The position numbers and the translations under genes were made by a program. Below the pieces are notes generated by a model that was given only the letters and a program-made list of their open reading frames with translations, was not told where the DNA came from and searched no databases. From Subsaximicrobium wynnwilliamsii (lineage in GTDB: Bacteria; Bacteroidota; Bacteroidia; Flavobacteriales; Flavobacteriaceae), in NCBI RefSeq assembly GCF_007997225.1, contig NZ_VORM01000001.1:248001-312000 (forward strand): 64,000 bases of DNA. The letters are read 5' to 3'. Positions 41,635 through 50,799 of the stretch are shown here, one piece after another; the stretch's first letter is position 1; the number at the start of each line of letters is the position of its first letter.

Positions 41635-43941
41635 ATGAATCATAATTATATAAAACCAAATCCTTGGTCCATTATTGAAGAGGGCTTTGACGCCGAGCGT
41701 GTAAAATCCTCTGAAAGTTTAATGAGCCTTGGCAATGGCGCCATGGGCCAACGTGCCAATTTTGAAGAAACCTATACGGGTAAGACTTTTCAAGGCAGCT
41801 ATGTGGCTGGGGTGTACTATCCTGATAAAACCCGGGTGGGCTGGTGGAAAAATGGCTACCCAGAATATTTTGCCAAAGTGCTCAACGCTCCAAACTGGAT
41901 TGGTATCAACGTTAACATCAATGGCGAAGCCTTGGATTTGGCCAAATGTAATAAGGTAGAACATTTTCGCAGGGAACTCAATATGAAAGAAGGTTGGTTG
42001 TCGCGAAGCTTTACCGCAACACTACAGAACTTTGTGGAAATCAAGGTTGAGGTCAAACGTTTTCTGAGCTTGGAGATGGATGAGCTTGGTGCCATCGAAT
42101 ATAAAATAACGCCAATAAACAACGCTGCCCAAATTGATTTTATGCCTTATTTGGATAATGGCATTACCAATGAAGACACCAATTGGGACGATAAATTTTG
42201 GGATGTCTTGAGTGTGGATCACGAAGGCGAACAGGCCTTTATCACATCGCGTACCATGAAAACGCATTTTTACGTATGTACGGCCATGCAAACCCAAGTA
42301 AGCATGAACGGGTCTAAAATCGCTTCAGAAAAAACGGTAAACGCGACCAATGATAAAATTGAGTTTACCTATAAAAATGAAGTGTCTAAAGGCGACTCCA
42401 TTACCATGACCAAGTTTGGTGGCTATACTGTAGACCGCAATCATGATAAAAACGACTTGGTTTCCGTAGCTAAAAACACCTTGCAAAAAGCCTGCGATTT
42501 AGGTTTTGAAGCCTTATTGCAACAACAAAAACAGGCCTGGGCGAAAATTTGGGACATGTCCGATATTTCCATTGAAGGTGATGTGGCGGCGCAACAGGGC
42601 ATCCGTTTTAATATTTTTCATCTCAACCAAACCTACTCTGGTAAAGATGCCCGATTGAATATTGGCCCCAAGGGCTTTACAGGTGAAAAATATGGCGGCA
42701 GTACGTATTGGGATACTGAAGCGTATTGCATCCCTTTTTATATGGCGACCAAAGATCATGAAGTGGCTAGAAACCTATTGACGTATCGCTATAACCATTT
42801 GGAAAAAGCCATTGAAAATGCTGAAAAATTAGGCTTTTCAAATGGGGCAGCGCTCTACCCAATGGTAACCATGAACGGCGAGGAAAGCCATAATGAATGG
42901 GAGATTACCTTTGAGGAAATACACCGTAATGGCGCCATCGCTTTTGCCATTTTCAATTATTTTAGATACACGGGAGATTTTAGCTATATTCCAGAGAAAG
43001 GTTTAGAGGTGTTGATCGCAATCGCAAGATTCTGGCAACAACGCGCCACGTGTTCTTCACAAAAGAATCAATATATGATCCTTGGTGTCACTGGGCCAAA
43101 TGAATATGAAAATAACGTCAATAATAATTTTTACACCAACTACATCGCCAAATGGTGCATCAATTACACCTTGGAAATGATCACCAAGGTCAAGGAAGGT
43201 TTTTCTGAAGACTTTGCGCGTATCAAAGGCAAAACGAAAATAACAGATAACGAATTGGATCTTTGGAAAAAAGTGGCAGATGACATGTATTTCCCTTTTT
43301 CCGAAGCACATAATATTTATTTACAACAAGACGGATTCTTGGATAAGGAATTGATCACCGTTGCCGATTTGCCAAAATCACAGCGCCCCATCAACCAGAA
43401 GTGGTCTTGGGACCGCATCTTGCGCTCGCCTTACATCAAGCAGGCCGATACCTTACAAGGCTTCTACTTTTTTGAGGATCATTTTTCTACGGAAGAATTA
43501 GAGCGTCACTTCGACTTTTACGAGCCGTTCACAGTTCATGAAAGTTCTTTGTCGCCTTGCGTGCACAGCATACAAGCAGCGAAATTGAACCGTATGGAAC
43601 AGGCTTACGAATTCTATTTACGAACCTCAAGATTGGATTTAGACGATTACAATAAGGAAGTTGAAGAAGGTTTGCACATTACCTCCATGGCTGGTACTTG
43701 GATGAGTGTTGTAGAAGGTTTTGGCGGCATGCGCGTTAAAAATGACGTCTTGTCTTTTGAACCTAAAATCCCTAAGGGCTGGGATTCATACGCCTTTAAA
43801 ATCAATTTTAGAAACCAAATTCTCAAGATCGATGTGGCTCAAAACGGCACTAGCTTTAAGTTGGAAGGTGACAGCGATTTAACAATTATGGTCAACGGTA
43901 AATTGGTGGAGATTAGCCCAAATGAATTGGTGACCGTGTAA
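41635..43941 (+). CDS. GH65 phosphorylase, probable maltose phosphorylase
   Basis: 768 aa, splits maltose with inorganic phosphate to beta-glucose 1-phosphate and glucose. The N-terminal super-sandwich contains SLGNGAMGQRANFEE and GVYYPDKTRVGW. The alpha/alpha barrel has the catalytic acid in LGVTGPNEYENN and phosphate-site residues in IKQADTLQG. The C-terminal beta-sheet ends the chain. Partner gene pgmB upstream and the glucan context point to maltose rather than trehalose or kojibiose, though family members are hard to separate by eye. Confidence 0.92.
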   Translation: MNHNYIKPNPWSIIEEGFDAERVKSSESLMSLGNGAMGQRANFEETYTGKTFQGSYVAGVYYPDKTRVGWWKNGYPEYFAKVLNAPNWIGINVNINGEALDLAKCNKVEHFRRELNMKEGWLSRSFTATLQNFVEIKVEVKRFLSLEMDELGAIEYKITPINNAAQIDFMPYLDNGITNEDTNWDDKFWDVLSVDHEGEQAFITSRTMKTHFYVCTAMQTQVSMNGSKIASEKTVNATNDKIEFTYKNEVSKGDSITMTKFGGYTVDRNHDKNDLVSVAKNTLQKACDLGFEALLQQQKQAWAKIWDMSDISIEGDVAAQQGIRFNIFHLNQTYSGKDARLNIGPKGFTGEKYGGSTYWDTEAYCIPFYMATKDHEVARNLLTYRYNHLEKAIENAEKLGFSNGAALYPMVTMNGEESHNEWEITFEEIHRNGAIAFAIFNYFRYTGDFSYIPEKGLEVLIAIARFWQQRATCSSQKNQYMILGVTGPNEYENNVNNNFYTNYIAKWCINYTLEMITKVKEGFSEDFARIKGKTKITDNELDLWKKVADDMYFPFSEAHNIYLQQDGFLDKELITVADLPKSQRPINQKWSWDRILRSPYIKQADTLQGFYFFEDHFSTEELERHFDFYEPFTVHESSLSPCVHSIQAAKLNRMEQAYEFYLRTSRLDLDDYNKEVEEGLHITSMAGTWMSVVEGFGGMRVKNDVLSFEPKIPKGWDSYAFKINFRNQILKIDVAQNGTSFKLEGDSDLTIMVNGKLVEISPNELVTV

Positions 43942-43989
43942 ATCAATACGGCTGGCCGAAATCAAACGAACTGAATTTTAACTAATACC

Positions 43990-45954
43990 ATGAAAATGCC
44001 AATCCCGAAAACTCATTTTAGCAGTATGTTGCTTCTTTTGTTGTTGATTAGTTTCACTTGCAAGGCAAGCGAGCCGAATTTGCAATTGGAAAATGCTCAA
44101 ACTAAGGATGCAATTTCCAATGGTGGAGATGTGGACCGTATTGAACCTCCCAACTGGTGGATCGATTTTGAAACCGATGCCTTGCAACTTCTGGTGCATC
44201 ACCCAGATATTGGTGATTATTCGCCAAGCATTAGTTATGAAGGCGTTGAAATTGTCAAAGTGACTAAGGCCGGCCAAAGTCCCAATTATTTGTTTATAGA
44301 TCTTATTATTTCTAAAAACACCTCCTCAGGTACTTTTCCCATCACATTCAAGAATGCCGATGGTCAAGTGCTCATTCAGGATTATGAGCTCAAGTCAAGA
44401 CAAAAACCCGCTGGTGCTTATGTAGGTTTTAACAGCTCCGACGCCATCTATATGCTCACTCCAGATCGTTTTGCCAATGCCAACCCAGAAAATGATCGCA
44501 TTGCAGGCATGAACGAGACCAAAGTAGATCGCGCTAATGGTTACGCGAGACATGGAGGCGATATTCAAGGCATTACCCAACATTTGGATTACATCTCAAA
44601 TCTGGGCTTTACCGCTATTTGGCCATCGCCCTTACTTACCAACGATATGAAATCGGCCTCCTACCATGGCTATGCGATGACCGATTTTTACCAAGTTGAT
44701 CCACGTTTTGGAACCTTGAGTGAGTATCGGCAGTTGGCAACGCAAGCCCAAAACAAGGGCATAAAGCTTATTATGGACCAAGTCGCGAACCATTGCGGAT
44801 TATATCATTGGTGGATGCGTGACCTTCCGTTCAAGGATTGGGTCAATCTTCAAGAAAATTTTGAAAAACATCGGGAGCACTGGGATAATGCCCATACCAT
44901 TAATGCTTCCCACAGGCGTACAACCAATCAAGACCTGTATGCCTCCCAATACGATAAAGATGGCAATTCTGAAGGTTGGTTTGTCTCGACCATGCCCGAT
45001 CTAAATCAACGCAATCCTTTTATGGCGACTTATCTCATTCAAAATAGCATTTGGTGGATTGAAACATTGGGCTTGGGTGGCATTCGTCAAGACACCTATC
45101 CTTATCCCGATAAACAGTTCATGAGTGATTGGGCTGCTGCCATCATGACTGAATATCCAAACTTTTCGATTGTTGGAGAAGAGTGGAGCCTCAATCCCTT
45201 GCTCATTGGCTATTGGCAACAAGGTGCTGAAAATGCAGATGGCTACCAATCCCATTTAAGATCCACCATGGATTTTGCCATGCAGCTTAACGTGGTAGAA
45301 GCCCTAAACGAAACGGAATCTTGGGACAAAGGCTTGGTTAAGATTTATGAAGGTCTGGCCAATGATTTCCACTACGCCAGTCCAAAAGACATCATGGTAT
45401 TTGGAGACAACCACGATATGAGTCGCATTTTTACCCAGTTGGATGGCGATGTGGCTAACACGAAAATGGCAATTGCTACTTATGCGGTACTGCCTAGAAT
45501 CTTCCAAATGTATTATGGGACTGAGATTTTAATGGATGACTTCGAGAATCCGGGGGATCACGGGCTCATTCGAACCGATTTTCCAGGTGGATGGGATGGA
45601 GATGCCAAAAATGCTTTTTCAGGAAAAAATATATCGGCGGAAGAAAAGGACATGCAGCGCTTTGTGAGTGAATTACTCAATTTCAGAAAAAACAGCAAGG
45701 CCATCCATGAAGGCGAAACCATGCACTTTGCGCCTTTTGATGGCGTCTATTTTTTGTTTAGAATACAGGGAGACGAAACGGTGGTTTTAATTCTGAATAA
45801 AAATGAAAAACCCATCAGCATCGACTTAAACCGTTTTTCTGAAATGGGCTTGAACGGAAAAACCTTACGGAATATATTTTCTGAAGACCAAGTGATTTGG
45901 AAAAAGGAGATGACTATTGAAAAAAAGGGAGTACAAGTATTGACAACAAATTGA
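43990..45954 (+). CDS. GH13 neopullulanase/cyclomaltodextrinase-type lipoprotein (SusA-like)
   Basis: 654 aa. The signal ends ISFTCKAS, a probable lipoprotein. The N-terminal domain (about 45-140, IEPPNWWIDFETDALQLLVH) is the Cyc-maltodext_N type. The GH13 barrel shows LIMDQVANHCG, GGIRQDTYPY (nucleophile Asp), SIVGEEWS (acid Glu) and FGDNHDMSRI. Such enzymes cut maltodextrin and cyclodextrin in the periplasm to maltose and glucose. Good spacing after GH65 (49 bases) places it in the plus-arm operon. Confidence 0.93.
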   Translation: MKMPIPKTHFSSMLLLLLLISFTCKASEPNLQLENAQTKDAISNGGDVDRIEPPNWWIDFETDALQLLVHHPDIGDYSPSISYEGVEIVKVTKAGQSPNYLFIDLIISKNTSSGTFPITFKNADGQVLIQDYELKSRQKPAGAYVGFNSSDAIYMLTPDRFANANPENDRIAGMNETKVDRANGYARHGGDIQGITQHLDYISNLGFTAIWPSPLLTNDMKSASYHGYAMTDFYQVDPRFGTLSEYRQLATQAQNKGIKLIMDQVANHCGLYHWWMRDLPFKDWVNLQENFEKHREHWDNAHTINASHRRTTNQDLYASQYDKDGNSEGWFVSTMPDLNQRNPFMATYLIQNSIWWIETLGLGGIRQDTYPYPDKQFMSDWAAAIMTEYPNFSIVGEEWSLNPLLIGYWQQGAENADGYQSHLRSTMDFAMQLNVVEALNETESWDKGLVKIYEGLANDFHYASPKDIMVFGDNHDMSRIFTQLDGDVANTKMAIATYAVLPRIFQMYYGTEILMDDFENPGDHGLIRTDFPGGWDGDAKNAFSGKNISAEEKDMQRFVSELLNFRKNSKAIHEGETMHFAPFDGVYFLFRIQGDETVVLILNKNEKPISIDLNRFSEMGLNGKTLRNIFSEDQVIWKKEMTIEKKGVQVLTTN

Positions 45955-46009
45955 AAACCACTTGCATGGTTTCAAAGAATCGTGTAGGGCTGAATTTTGA
46001 AACGTTCCA

Positions 46010-46155
46010 GACCTAACAGGTTTTTAAAACCTGTTAGGTCTTTATAAGCAAGGCCAGCGACCTGCAAGGTTCTAGCTAGCATCGACCTGCAAGGTTTTAA
46101 AGAACCTTGTAGGTCTATAAAGGAATATTATGTACATCAAAACCTGATAGGTTTA
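46010..46155. repeat. Cluster of CCTAACAGG / CCTGCAAGG palindromes
   Basis: 46010-46040 has perfect 15-bp arms (GACCTAACAGGTTTT and its reverse complement) around one base. 46084-46115 is an imperfect GACCTGCAAGGTT / AACCTTGTAGGTC palindrome. A half copy (GACCTGCAAGGTT) starts at 46059 and a CCTGATAGG half is at about 46143-46151. They fill most of the 230-bp gap between the SusA-like gene and the GH31 gene. Confidence 0.85.
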
Positions 46156-46186
46156 TCACAAAATTCCATCGCACTTATCAAATCGT

Positions 46187-48580
46187 ATGAAAAAAAGAAT
46201 ACTCTTAATATTATTTTTCGCCTCAATAAGCTTCGGTTTTGCCCAAAACCCGAACCGAACTTTCCTGAGCATGAGCCAAACCCAAAATGGGGCCGAGCTA
46301 AAGGTCAGTGACGGACTCTATAAAATCAATTTTTATACTTCGGAAATCGTTGAAACCAGCTTTATCCCAAAAGGAGAGAACGCAAATCCGGAGTCTCATG
46401 CGGTGGTTGCCAAACCGAATGCTGTTGCTGTTCAATTTAAAGAATCCAACGGGAACATTCAGCTAAAAACCGAAGGCTTGGAAGTTGTGATTCAAAAGCG
46501 TCCGTTTCAGATTTCATACCATTATAAGGAGCAGCCTCTTATTTCAGAAAAATTCGGCTACATTAAAAATGACAGTTTAGAGACCATTCAATTCAATCTC
46601 AATAAAGAGGAAGTTTTGTATGGTGGCGGTGCCAGAGCTTTGGGCATGAACCGGCGTGGCAATCGCCTGCAATTGTACAATCGGGCGCATTATGGTTATG
46701 AGACGCGTTCTGAGCTCATGAATTTTACCTTACCAATCGTGATGTCTTCTGAAAAATACATGGTTCATTTTGACAATGCGCCCATCGGTTTTTTGGATTT
46801 GGACAGTAAAAAAGACAACACATTAACTTACGAAACCATTTCTGGGCGCAAGACCTATCAAGTCATTGCAGGCGATTCTTGGTATGATATTGTGGACAGC
46901 TACACCCATTTAACCGGAAAGCAACCCATGCTACCTCGTTGGGCTTTGGGCAATTTCTCTAGCCGATTTGGTTACCACTCACAAAACGAAGTTCTGGAAA
47001 CCATTGCTAAGTTTCGCGAGGAAGAAATCCCAGTAGATGCCATTATTCTCGATTTATATTGGTTTGGAAAAGACCTCAAAGGCACGATGGGCAATTTGGA
47101 ATTTGACCGTGATTCTTTCCCAAACCCCAAGCAGATGATTGCCGATTTAAAAAAGGAAAACGTCGAGACCATTCTCATTACCGAGCCTTTTGTGTTGACC
47201 ACTTCCAAACGTTGGGACGAGGCAGTAACTAAAAATATTCTGGCAAAAGATTCCCTCGGAAAGCCATTTACCTACGATTTTTACTTCGGAAACACGGGCC
47301 TTATCGATATTTACAGCAAGGCAGGCAACCAATGGTTCAAAGAAATTTACAAAGACCTCTCAAAAATGGGCGTCAACGGATTCTGGGGCGATTTGGGCGA
47401 ACCCGAAGTACATCCTTCCGATTTGATTCATGCCACCGGAACTGCCGATGAAGTTCATAATATCTACGGTCACGACTGGGCAAAATTAGTCTATGAAGCC
47501 AGTTTGGAGGCCAATCCCAACAAACGACCGTTTATCTTGATGCGCGCTGGTTATTCAGGTTCCCAACGTTATGGCCTGGTGCCTTGGAGTGGCGATGTGA
47601 GTAGAAGTTGGGGCGGACTCCAATCGCAGCCCGAAATTGCGCTGCAAATGGGCATGCAAGGTTTGGCTTACATGCACAGCGATTTGGGCGGCTTCGCTGG
47701 TGCCAATCTCGATGACGAATTGTACGCGCGATGGTTGCAATATGGCGTGTTCCAGCCAATTTTTAGACCGCATGCACAAGAAGATGTGGCGAGTGAGCCT
47801 GTCTTCCGCAGTGAAAAAGCCAAAGCACTGGCAAAACAGGCCATTGAATTGCGTTATCAATTTTTGGCTTACAACTACAATTTAATGTATGAAAACCATC
47901 AAACTGGCGCGCCATTGATGCGACCCTTGTTTTTTGAAGAACCAGATAATGAAATGTTGTTCGACTATTCAGCAGCTTACCTTTGGGGTCAGGATATTTT
48001 AGTCGCTCCTATTTTAAAGGCAGGAGTTGAAGAGCAAGAAGTGTATTTTCCGAAGACCGCGAATTGGTTCGATTTTTATACCGATGAACACTTTGAAGGT
48101 GGAACCACCCAAACGATTCAGGTCAAGGAGAATTCGATTCCAACCTTTGTTCGTGGTGGTAGTTTTATGCCGATGGCGAAAATCGTGCAATCCACAAAAT
48201 TACATACTGCTGGAACCTTTGAATTGCATTATTATTTTGACGCTTCGGTCTCAAATAGCGAACGTGAATTTTATAATGATGCTGGCGATGGGATTGACCT
48301 TATTGAAAAGGGCGATTATGAACTTGTGGAATACGAAGCCAATTACAACCGCAACAAGCTAAAATTTGAGTTTGAACTTGAAGCAGGCAGTCATCAGCAT
48401 TTGTCGGGCAAATCATTCGAACTTGTTGTGCATAATATCCAAAACGCCCCAAGACGAATCAAAATCAATCATAAAAAAATACCGGTGAATTGGGATGCTG
48501 AAACAAAAACCCTAAAAATTCCTATTATTTGGGCTAACACTTCCGAAGACATAGACCTTAAAATCAAACTTAAAAACTAA
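46187..48580 (+). CDS. GH31 alpha-glucosidase
   Basis: 797 aa, removes alpha-glucose from the ends of malto-oligosaccharides. There is a signal peptide (1-19, GFAQN). The GH31 N-terminal beta domain reads EEVLYGGGARALGMNRRG. The barrel contains FWGDLGEPEVH (nucleophile Asp in the GDLGEPE version of the WxDMNE motif), ILMRAGYSGSQRYG and PWSGDVSRSW (acid Asp). The C-terminal sheets follow. It is likely periplasmic. In the locus it complements GH13 enzymes to give glucose. It ends 6 bases before the next GH13 gene. Confidence 0.93.
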   Translation: MKKRILLILFFASISFGFAQNPNRTFLSMSQTQNGAELKVSDGLYKINFYTSEIVETSFIPKGENANPESHAVVAKPNAVAVQFKESNGNIQLKTEGLEVVIQKRPFQISYHYKEQPLISEKFGYIKNDSLETIQFNLNKEEVLYGGGARALGMNRRGNRLQLYNRAHYGYETRSELMNFTLPIVMSSEKYMVHFDNAPIGFLDLDSKKDNTLTYETISGRKTYQVIAGDSWYDIVDSYTHLTGKQPMLPRWALGNFSSRFGYHSQNEVLETIAKFREEEIPVDAIILDLYWFGKDLKGTMGNLEFDRDSFPNPKQMIADLKKENVETILITEPFVLTTSKRWDEAVTKNILAKDSLGKPFTYDFYFGNTGLIDIYSKAGNQWFKEIYKDLSKMGVNGFWGDLGEPEVHPSDLIHATGTADEVHNIYGHDWAKLVYEASLEANPNKRPFILMRAGYSGSQRYGLVPWSGDVSRSWGGLQSQPEIALQMGMQGLAYMHSDLGGFAGANLDDELYARWLQYGVFQPIFRPHAQEDVASEPVFRSEKAKALAKQAIELRYQFLAYNYNLMYENHQTGAPLMRPLFFEEPDNEMLFDYSAAYLWGQDILVAPILKAGVEEQEVYFPKTANWFDFYTDEHFEGGTTQTIQVKENSIPTFVRGGSFMPMAKIVQSTKLHTAGTFELHYYFDASVSNSEREFYNDAGDGIDLIEKGDYELVEYEANYNRNKLKFEFELEAGSHQHLSGKSFELVVHNIQNAPRRIKINHKKIPVNWDAETKTLKIPIIWANTSEDIDLKIKLKN

Positions 48581-48586
48581 TCTGAA

Positions 48587-50473
48587 ATGAAACACACTAC
48601 AGTCCTAATTGCCATTGTAATGAGCAGTTTATTTGGATGTAAAACTGAAAAAACCCTGCAAGAACCCAACGAAGCGAAGATGGAAACGAAGATGGAAACA
48701 AATAGAAAAGAGGTGGTTTATCAAGTCTTTACCAGACTGTTTGGCAATACCAATACCACCAACAAACCTTGGGGCACGCTTGAAGAAAATGGCGTTGGCA
48801 AGTTCAACGATTTTACCGATAAAGCCCTTAACGAAATCAAGGATTTGGGCGTCACTTACATTTGGTACACTGGCGTGCCACACCACGATGTGATTACCGA
48901 TTACACCGAATATGGCATTTCCAATGACGACCCAGACATCGTTAAAGGTCGTGCCGGATCGCCTTATGCGGTCAAGGATTATTACAACGTGAATCCCGAT
49001 TTGGCGGAAAATGTGGAAAACCGTTTGGCAGAATTTGAAGCCCTTATTGAGCGCTCTCACAAAGCAGGCCTAAAGGTCATCATCGATATCGTACCCAATC
49101 ACGTGGCCAGAAATTACCAGAGTTTGACCAACCCAGAAGGCGTAACCAATTTTGGTGCCGAAGACGATACCACGGTAGTTTACGATGTGAATAATAATTT
49201 TTATTACAATCCGGGCGAGGCATTTAAAGTGCCTAATTGGAAAAATGGATACCAACCTCTAGGTGGCGAAAAGCAGCCATTGGCCGACGGCAAATTTGAA
49301 GAAAATCCCGCAAAATGGACCGGCAATGGTTCACGAGCGTCCCAACCCGATATGAACGATTGGTATGAGACTATAAAGGTCAATTATGGCGTTTCGCCAG
49401 ACGGGGACAAGGATTTTGACGAGTTGCCTCAAGCCTTTGAAAACAAAGATTACCAAGCCCATTATGCGTTTTGGAACGGCAAGACCGTGCCAAGTTCTTG
49501 GAAAAAATTTAAGGACATCGCACTCTATTGGACGCAGAGAGGTGTGGATGGTTTCCGATTTGATATGGCCGAAATGGTGCCGGTTGAGTTTTGGAGTTAT
49601 ATGAATTCGGCAATAAAGACCGAAAACCCGGATGCTTTTTTATTGGCGGAGGTTTACAATCCGAGTATGTATCGCGAGTACATCAAAAAGGGAAAAATGG
49701 ATTATCTCTATGATAAAGTCCAATTGTATGACACGCTCAAACACGTGATGCAAGGTCGTGGCAAAACCGATTACATACCTCCAATCCAAGAGGATTTGAA
49801 AGATATTGAGCATCACATGTTGCACTTTTTGGAGAACCACGATGAGCAACGTATCGCCAGCCCTGATTTTGCAGGTTCTGCTGAAAAAGGAAAACCAGCG
49901 ATGGTGGTCTCTGCAACCATAAGCAGCTCGCCCACCATGATTTATTTTGGTCAGGAATTTGGCGAAGCCGCTAAGGAGGACCTTGGTTTTGGCGATCCCA
50001 CCCGAACTTCCATTTTTGATTATGGCAGTGTGCCTAGCGTGGTGCGTTGGGTAAACGACAACAAATTTGATGGTGGGAAATCTACGGAAGATGAAAAACA
50101 ACTTCGTGACTTTTATAAGCGCCTGCTCAATTTTACCATCAACAGTTCGGCCTTGGTAGGGCAATATGAAGATATTCATAGCTTCAATAGACAAAATACG
50201 GAATGGTATAACGACCAAGTCTTATCTTATGTGCGTTGGAGCGATGATGAAAAGCTGGTGGTCATTTCCAATTTCAATGCGGAAAACACTTATGGTTTTG
50301 AATTGCAAATCCCAAGTGCTATTATCGAAAAATGGAATTTGGAAGCAGGCGAATACGAGATGAAAGACCAATTGTACAAGAGCTATAAAACCACTTTAAA
50401 AGTAGAGGCCGAAAAAGCTTATCTGCGAATTGACATAAAACCTTTGGAATCGTTTATTTTGAAACTTGAATGA
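48587..50473 (+). CDS. GH13 alpha-amylase-family lipoprotein
   Basis: 628 aa, signal ending SLFGCKT (lipoprotein). The GH13 barrel shows VIIDIVPNHVAR, DGFRFDMAEMVP (nucleophile Asp), FLLAEVYN (acid Glu) and HFLENHDEQRIA. The chain ends in an antiparallel domain. The tail GYQPLGGEKQPLADG region is an insert before the barrel core. Specificity (alpha-amylase, alpha-1,6 or branching-type) cannot be settled by eye. It follows GH31 directly, so they share a transcript. A palindrome-rich gap follows. Confidence 0.9.
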   Translation: MKHTTVLIAIVMSSLFGCKTEKTLQEPNEAKMETKMETNRKEVVYQVFTRLFGNTNTTNKPWGTLEENGVGKFNDFTDKALNEIKDLGVTYIWYTGVPHHDVITDYTEYGISNDDPDIVKGRAGSPYAVKDYYNVNPDLAENVENRLAEFEALIERSHKAGLKVIIDIVPNHVARNYQSLTNPEGVTNFGAEDDTTVVYDVNNNFYYNPGEAFKVPNWKNGYQPLGGEKQPLADGKFEENPAKWTGNGSRASQPDMNDWYETIKVNYGVSPDGDKDFDELPQAFENKDYQAHYAFWNGKTVPSSWKKFKDIALYWTQRGVDGFRFDMAEMVPVEFWSYMNSAIKTENPDAFLLAEVYNPSMYREYIKKGKMDYLYDKVQLYDTLKHVMQGRGKTDYIPPIQEDLKDIEHHMLHFLENHDEQRIASPDFAGSAEKGKPAMVVSATISSSPTMIYFGQEFGEAAKEDLGFGDPTRTSIFDYGSVPSVVRWVNDNKFDGGKSTEDEKQLRDFYKRLLNFTINSSALVGQYEDIHSFNRQNTEWYNDQVLSYVRWSDDEKLVVISNFNAENTYGFELQIPSAIIEKWNLEAGEYEMKDQLYKSYKTTLKVEAEKAYLRIDIKPLESFILKLE

Positions 50474-50480
50474 TGTTTAG

Positions 50481-50771
50481 ACCTAACAGGTTTTGACTGA
50501 CCTGCAAGGTGTTATTTCTTTACCCGATGGCAATCGGGTAAAGAAATCTCCTTGTAGGTCTGAATTAGACAATAGAAAGCAGAAAATCCTTGTAGGTCTT
50601 GACTTAATAAAAGGTAAAATTTGTTGAAACCGACAATATCAGACTTAACAGGTTTTCAAAACCTGTTAGGGCTATAGTCAACCGAATAAAGCGCATAAAA
50701 CAATAATTAAATTTGAATGCAAACTAAAAACCATATAATGCAGTCCTATCAAGTTTGCAAAACCTGATAGG
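50481..50771. repeat. Palindrome cluster with a nested hairpin
   Basis: In order: GACCTAACAGG half (50480-50490); a nested structure 50499-50560 in which GACCTGCAAGG and CCTTGTAGGTC arms enclose a second perfect palindrome (ATTTCTTTACCCGAT 50514-50528, four-base loop, reverse complement 50533-50547); a CCTTGTAGGTC half (50588-50598); a near-perfect CTTAACAGGTTTT/AAAACCTGTTAGG unit (50642-50672); a CCTATCAAGTTT/AAACCTGATAGG unit (50745-50771). The nested stem is a strong hairpin that could slow or end transcription between two GH13 genes. Confidence 0.85.
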
Positions 50772-50799
50772 TCTGCATGAAACTGAAATCAAAATCCTC

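Noticed and set aside
46010-50771. Short repeats considered as a CRISPR array
   Set aside because: Units are palindromes scattered between genes, with no regular spacers and no cas genes.
50755-50799. TTG start 15 codons upstream for the last GH13
   Set aside because: The extension is read out of a palindromic repeat and would precede a normal lipoprotein signal that begins at the ATG at 50800.
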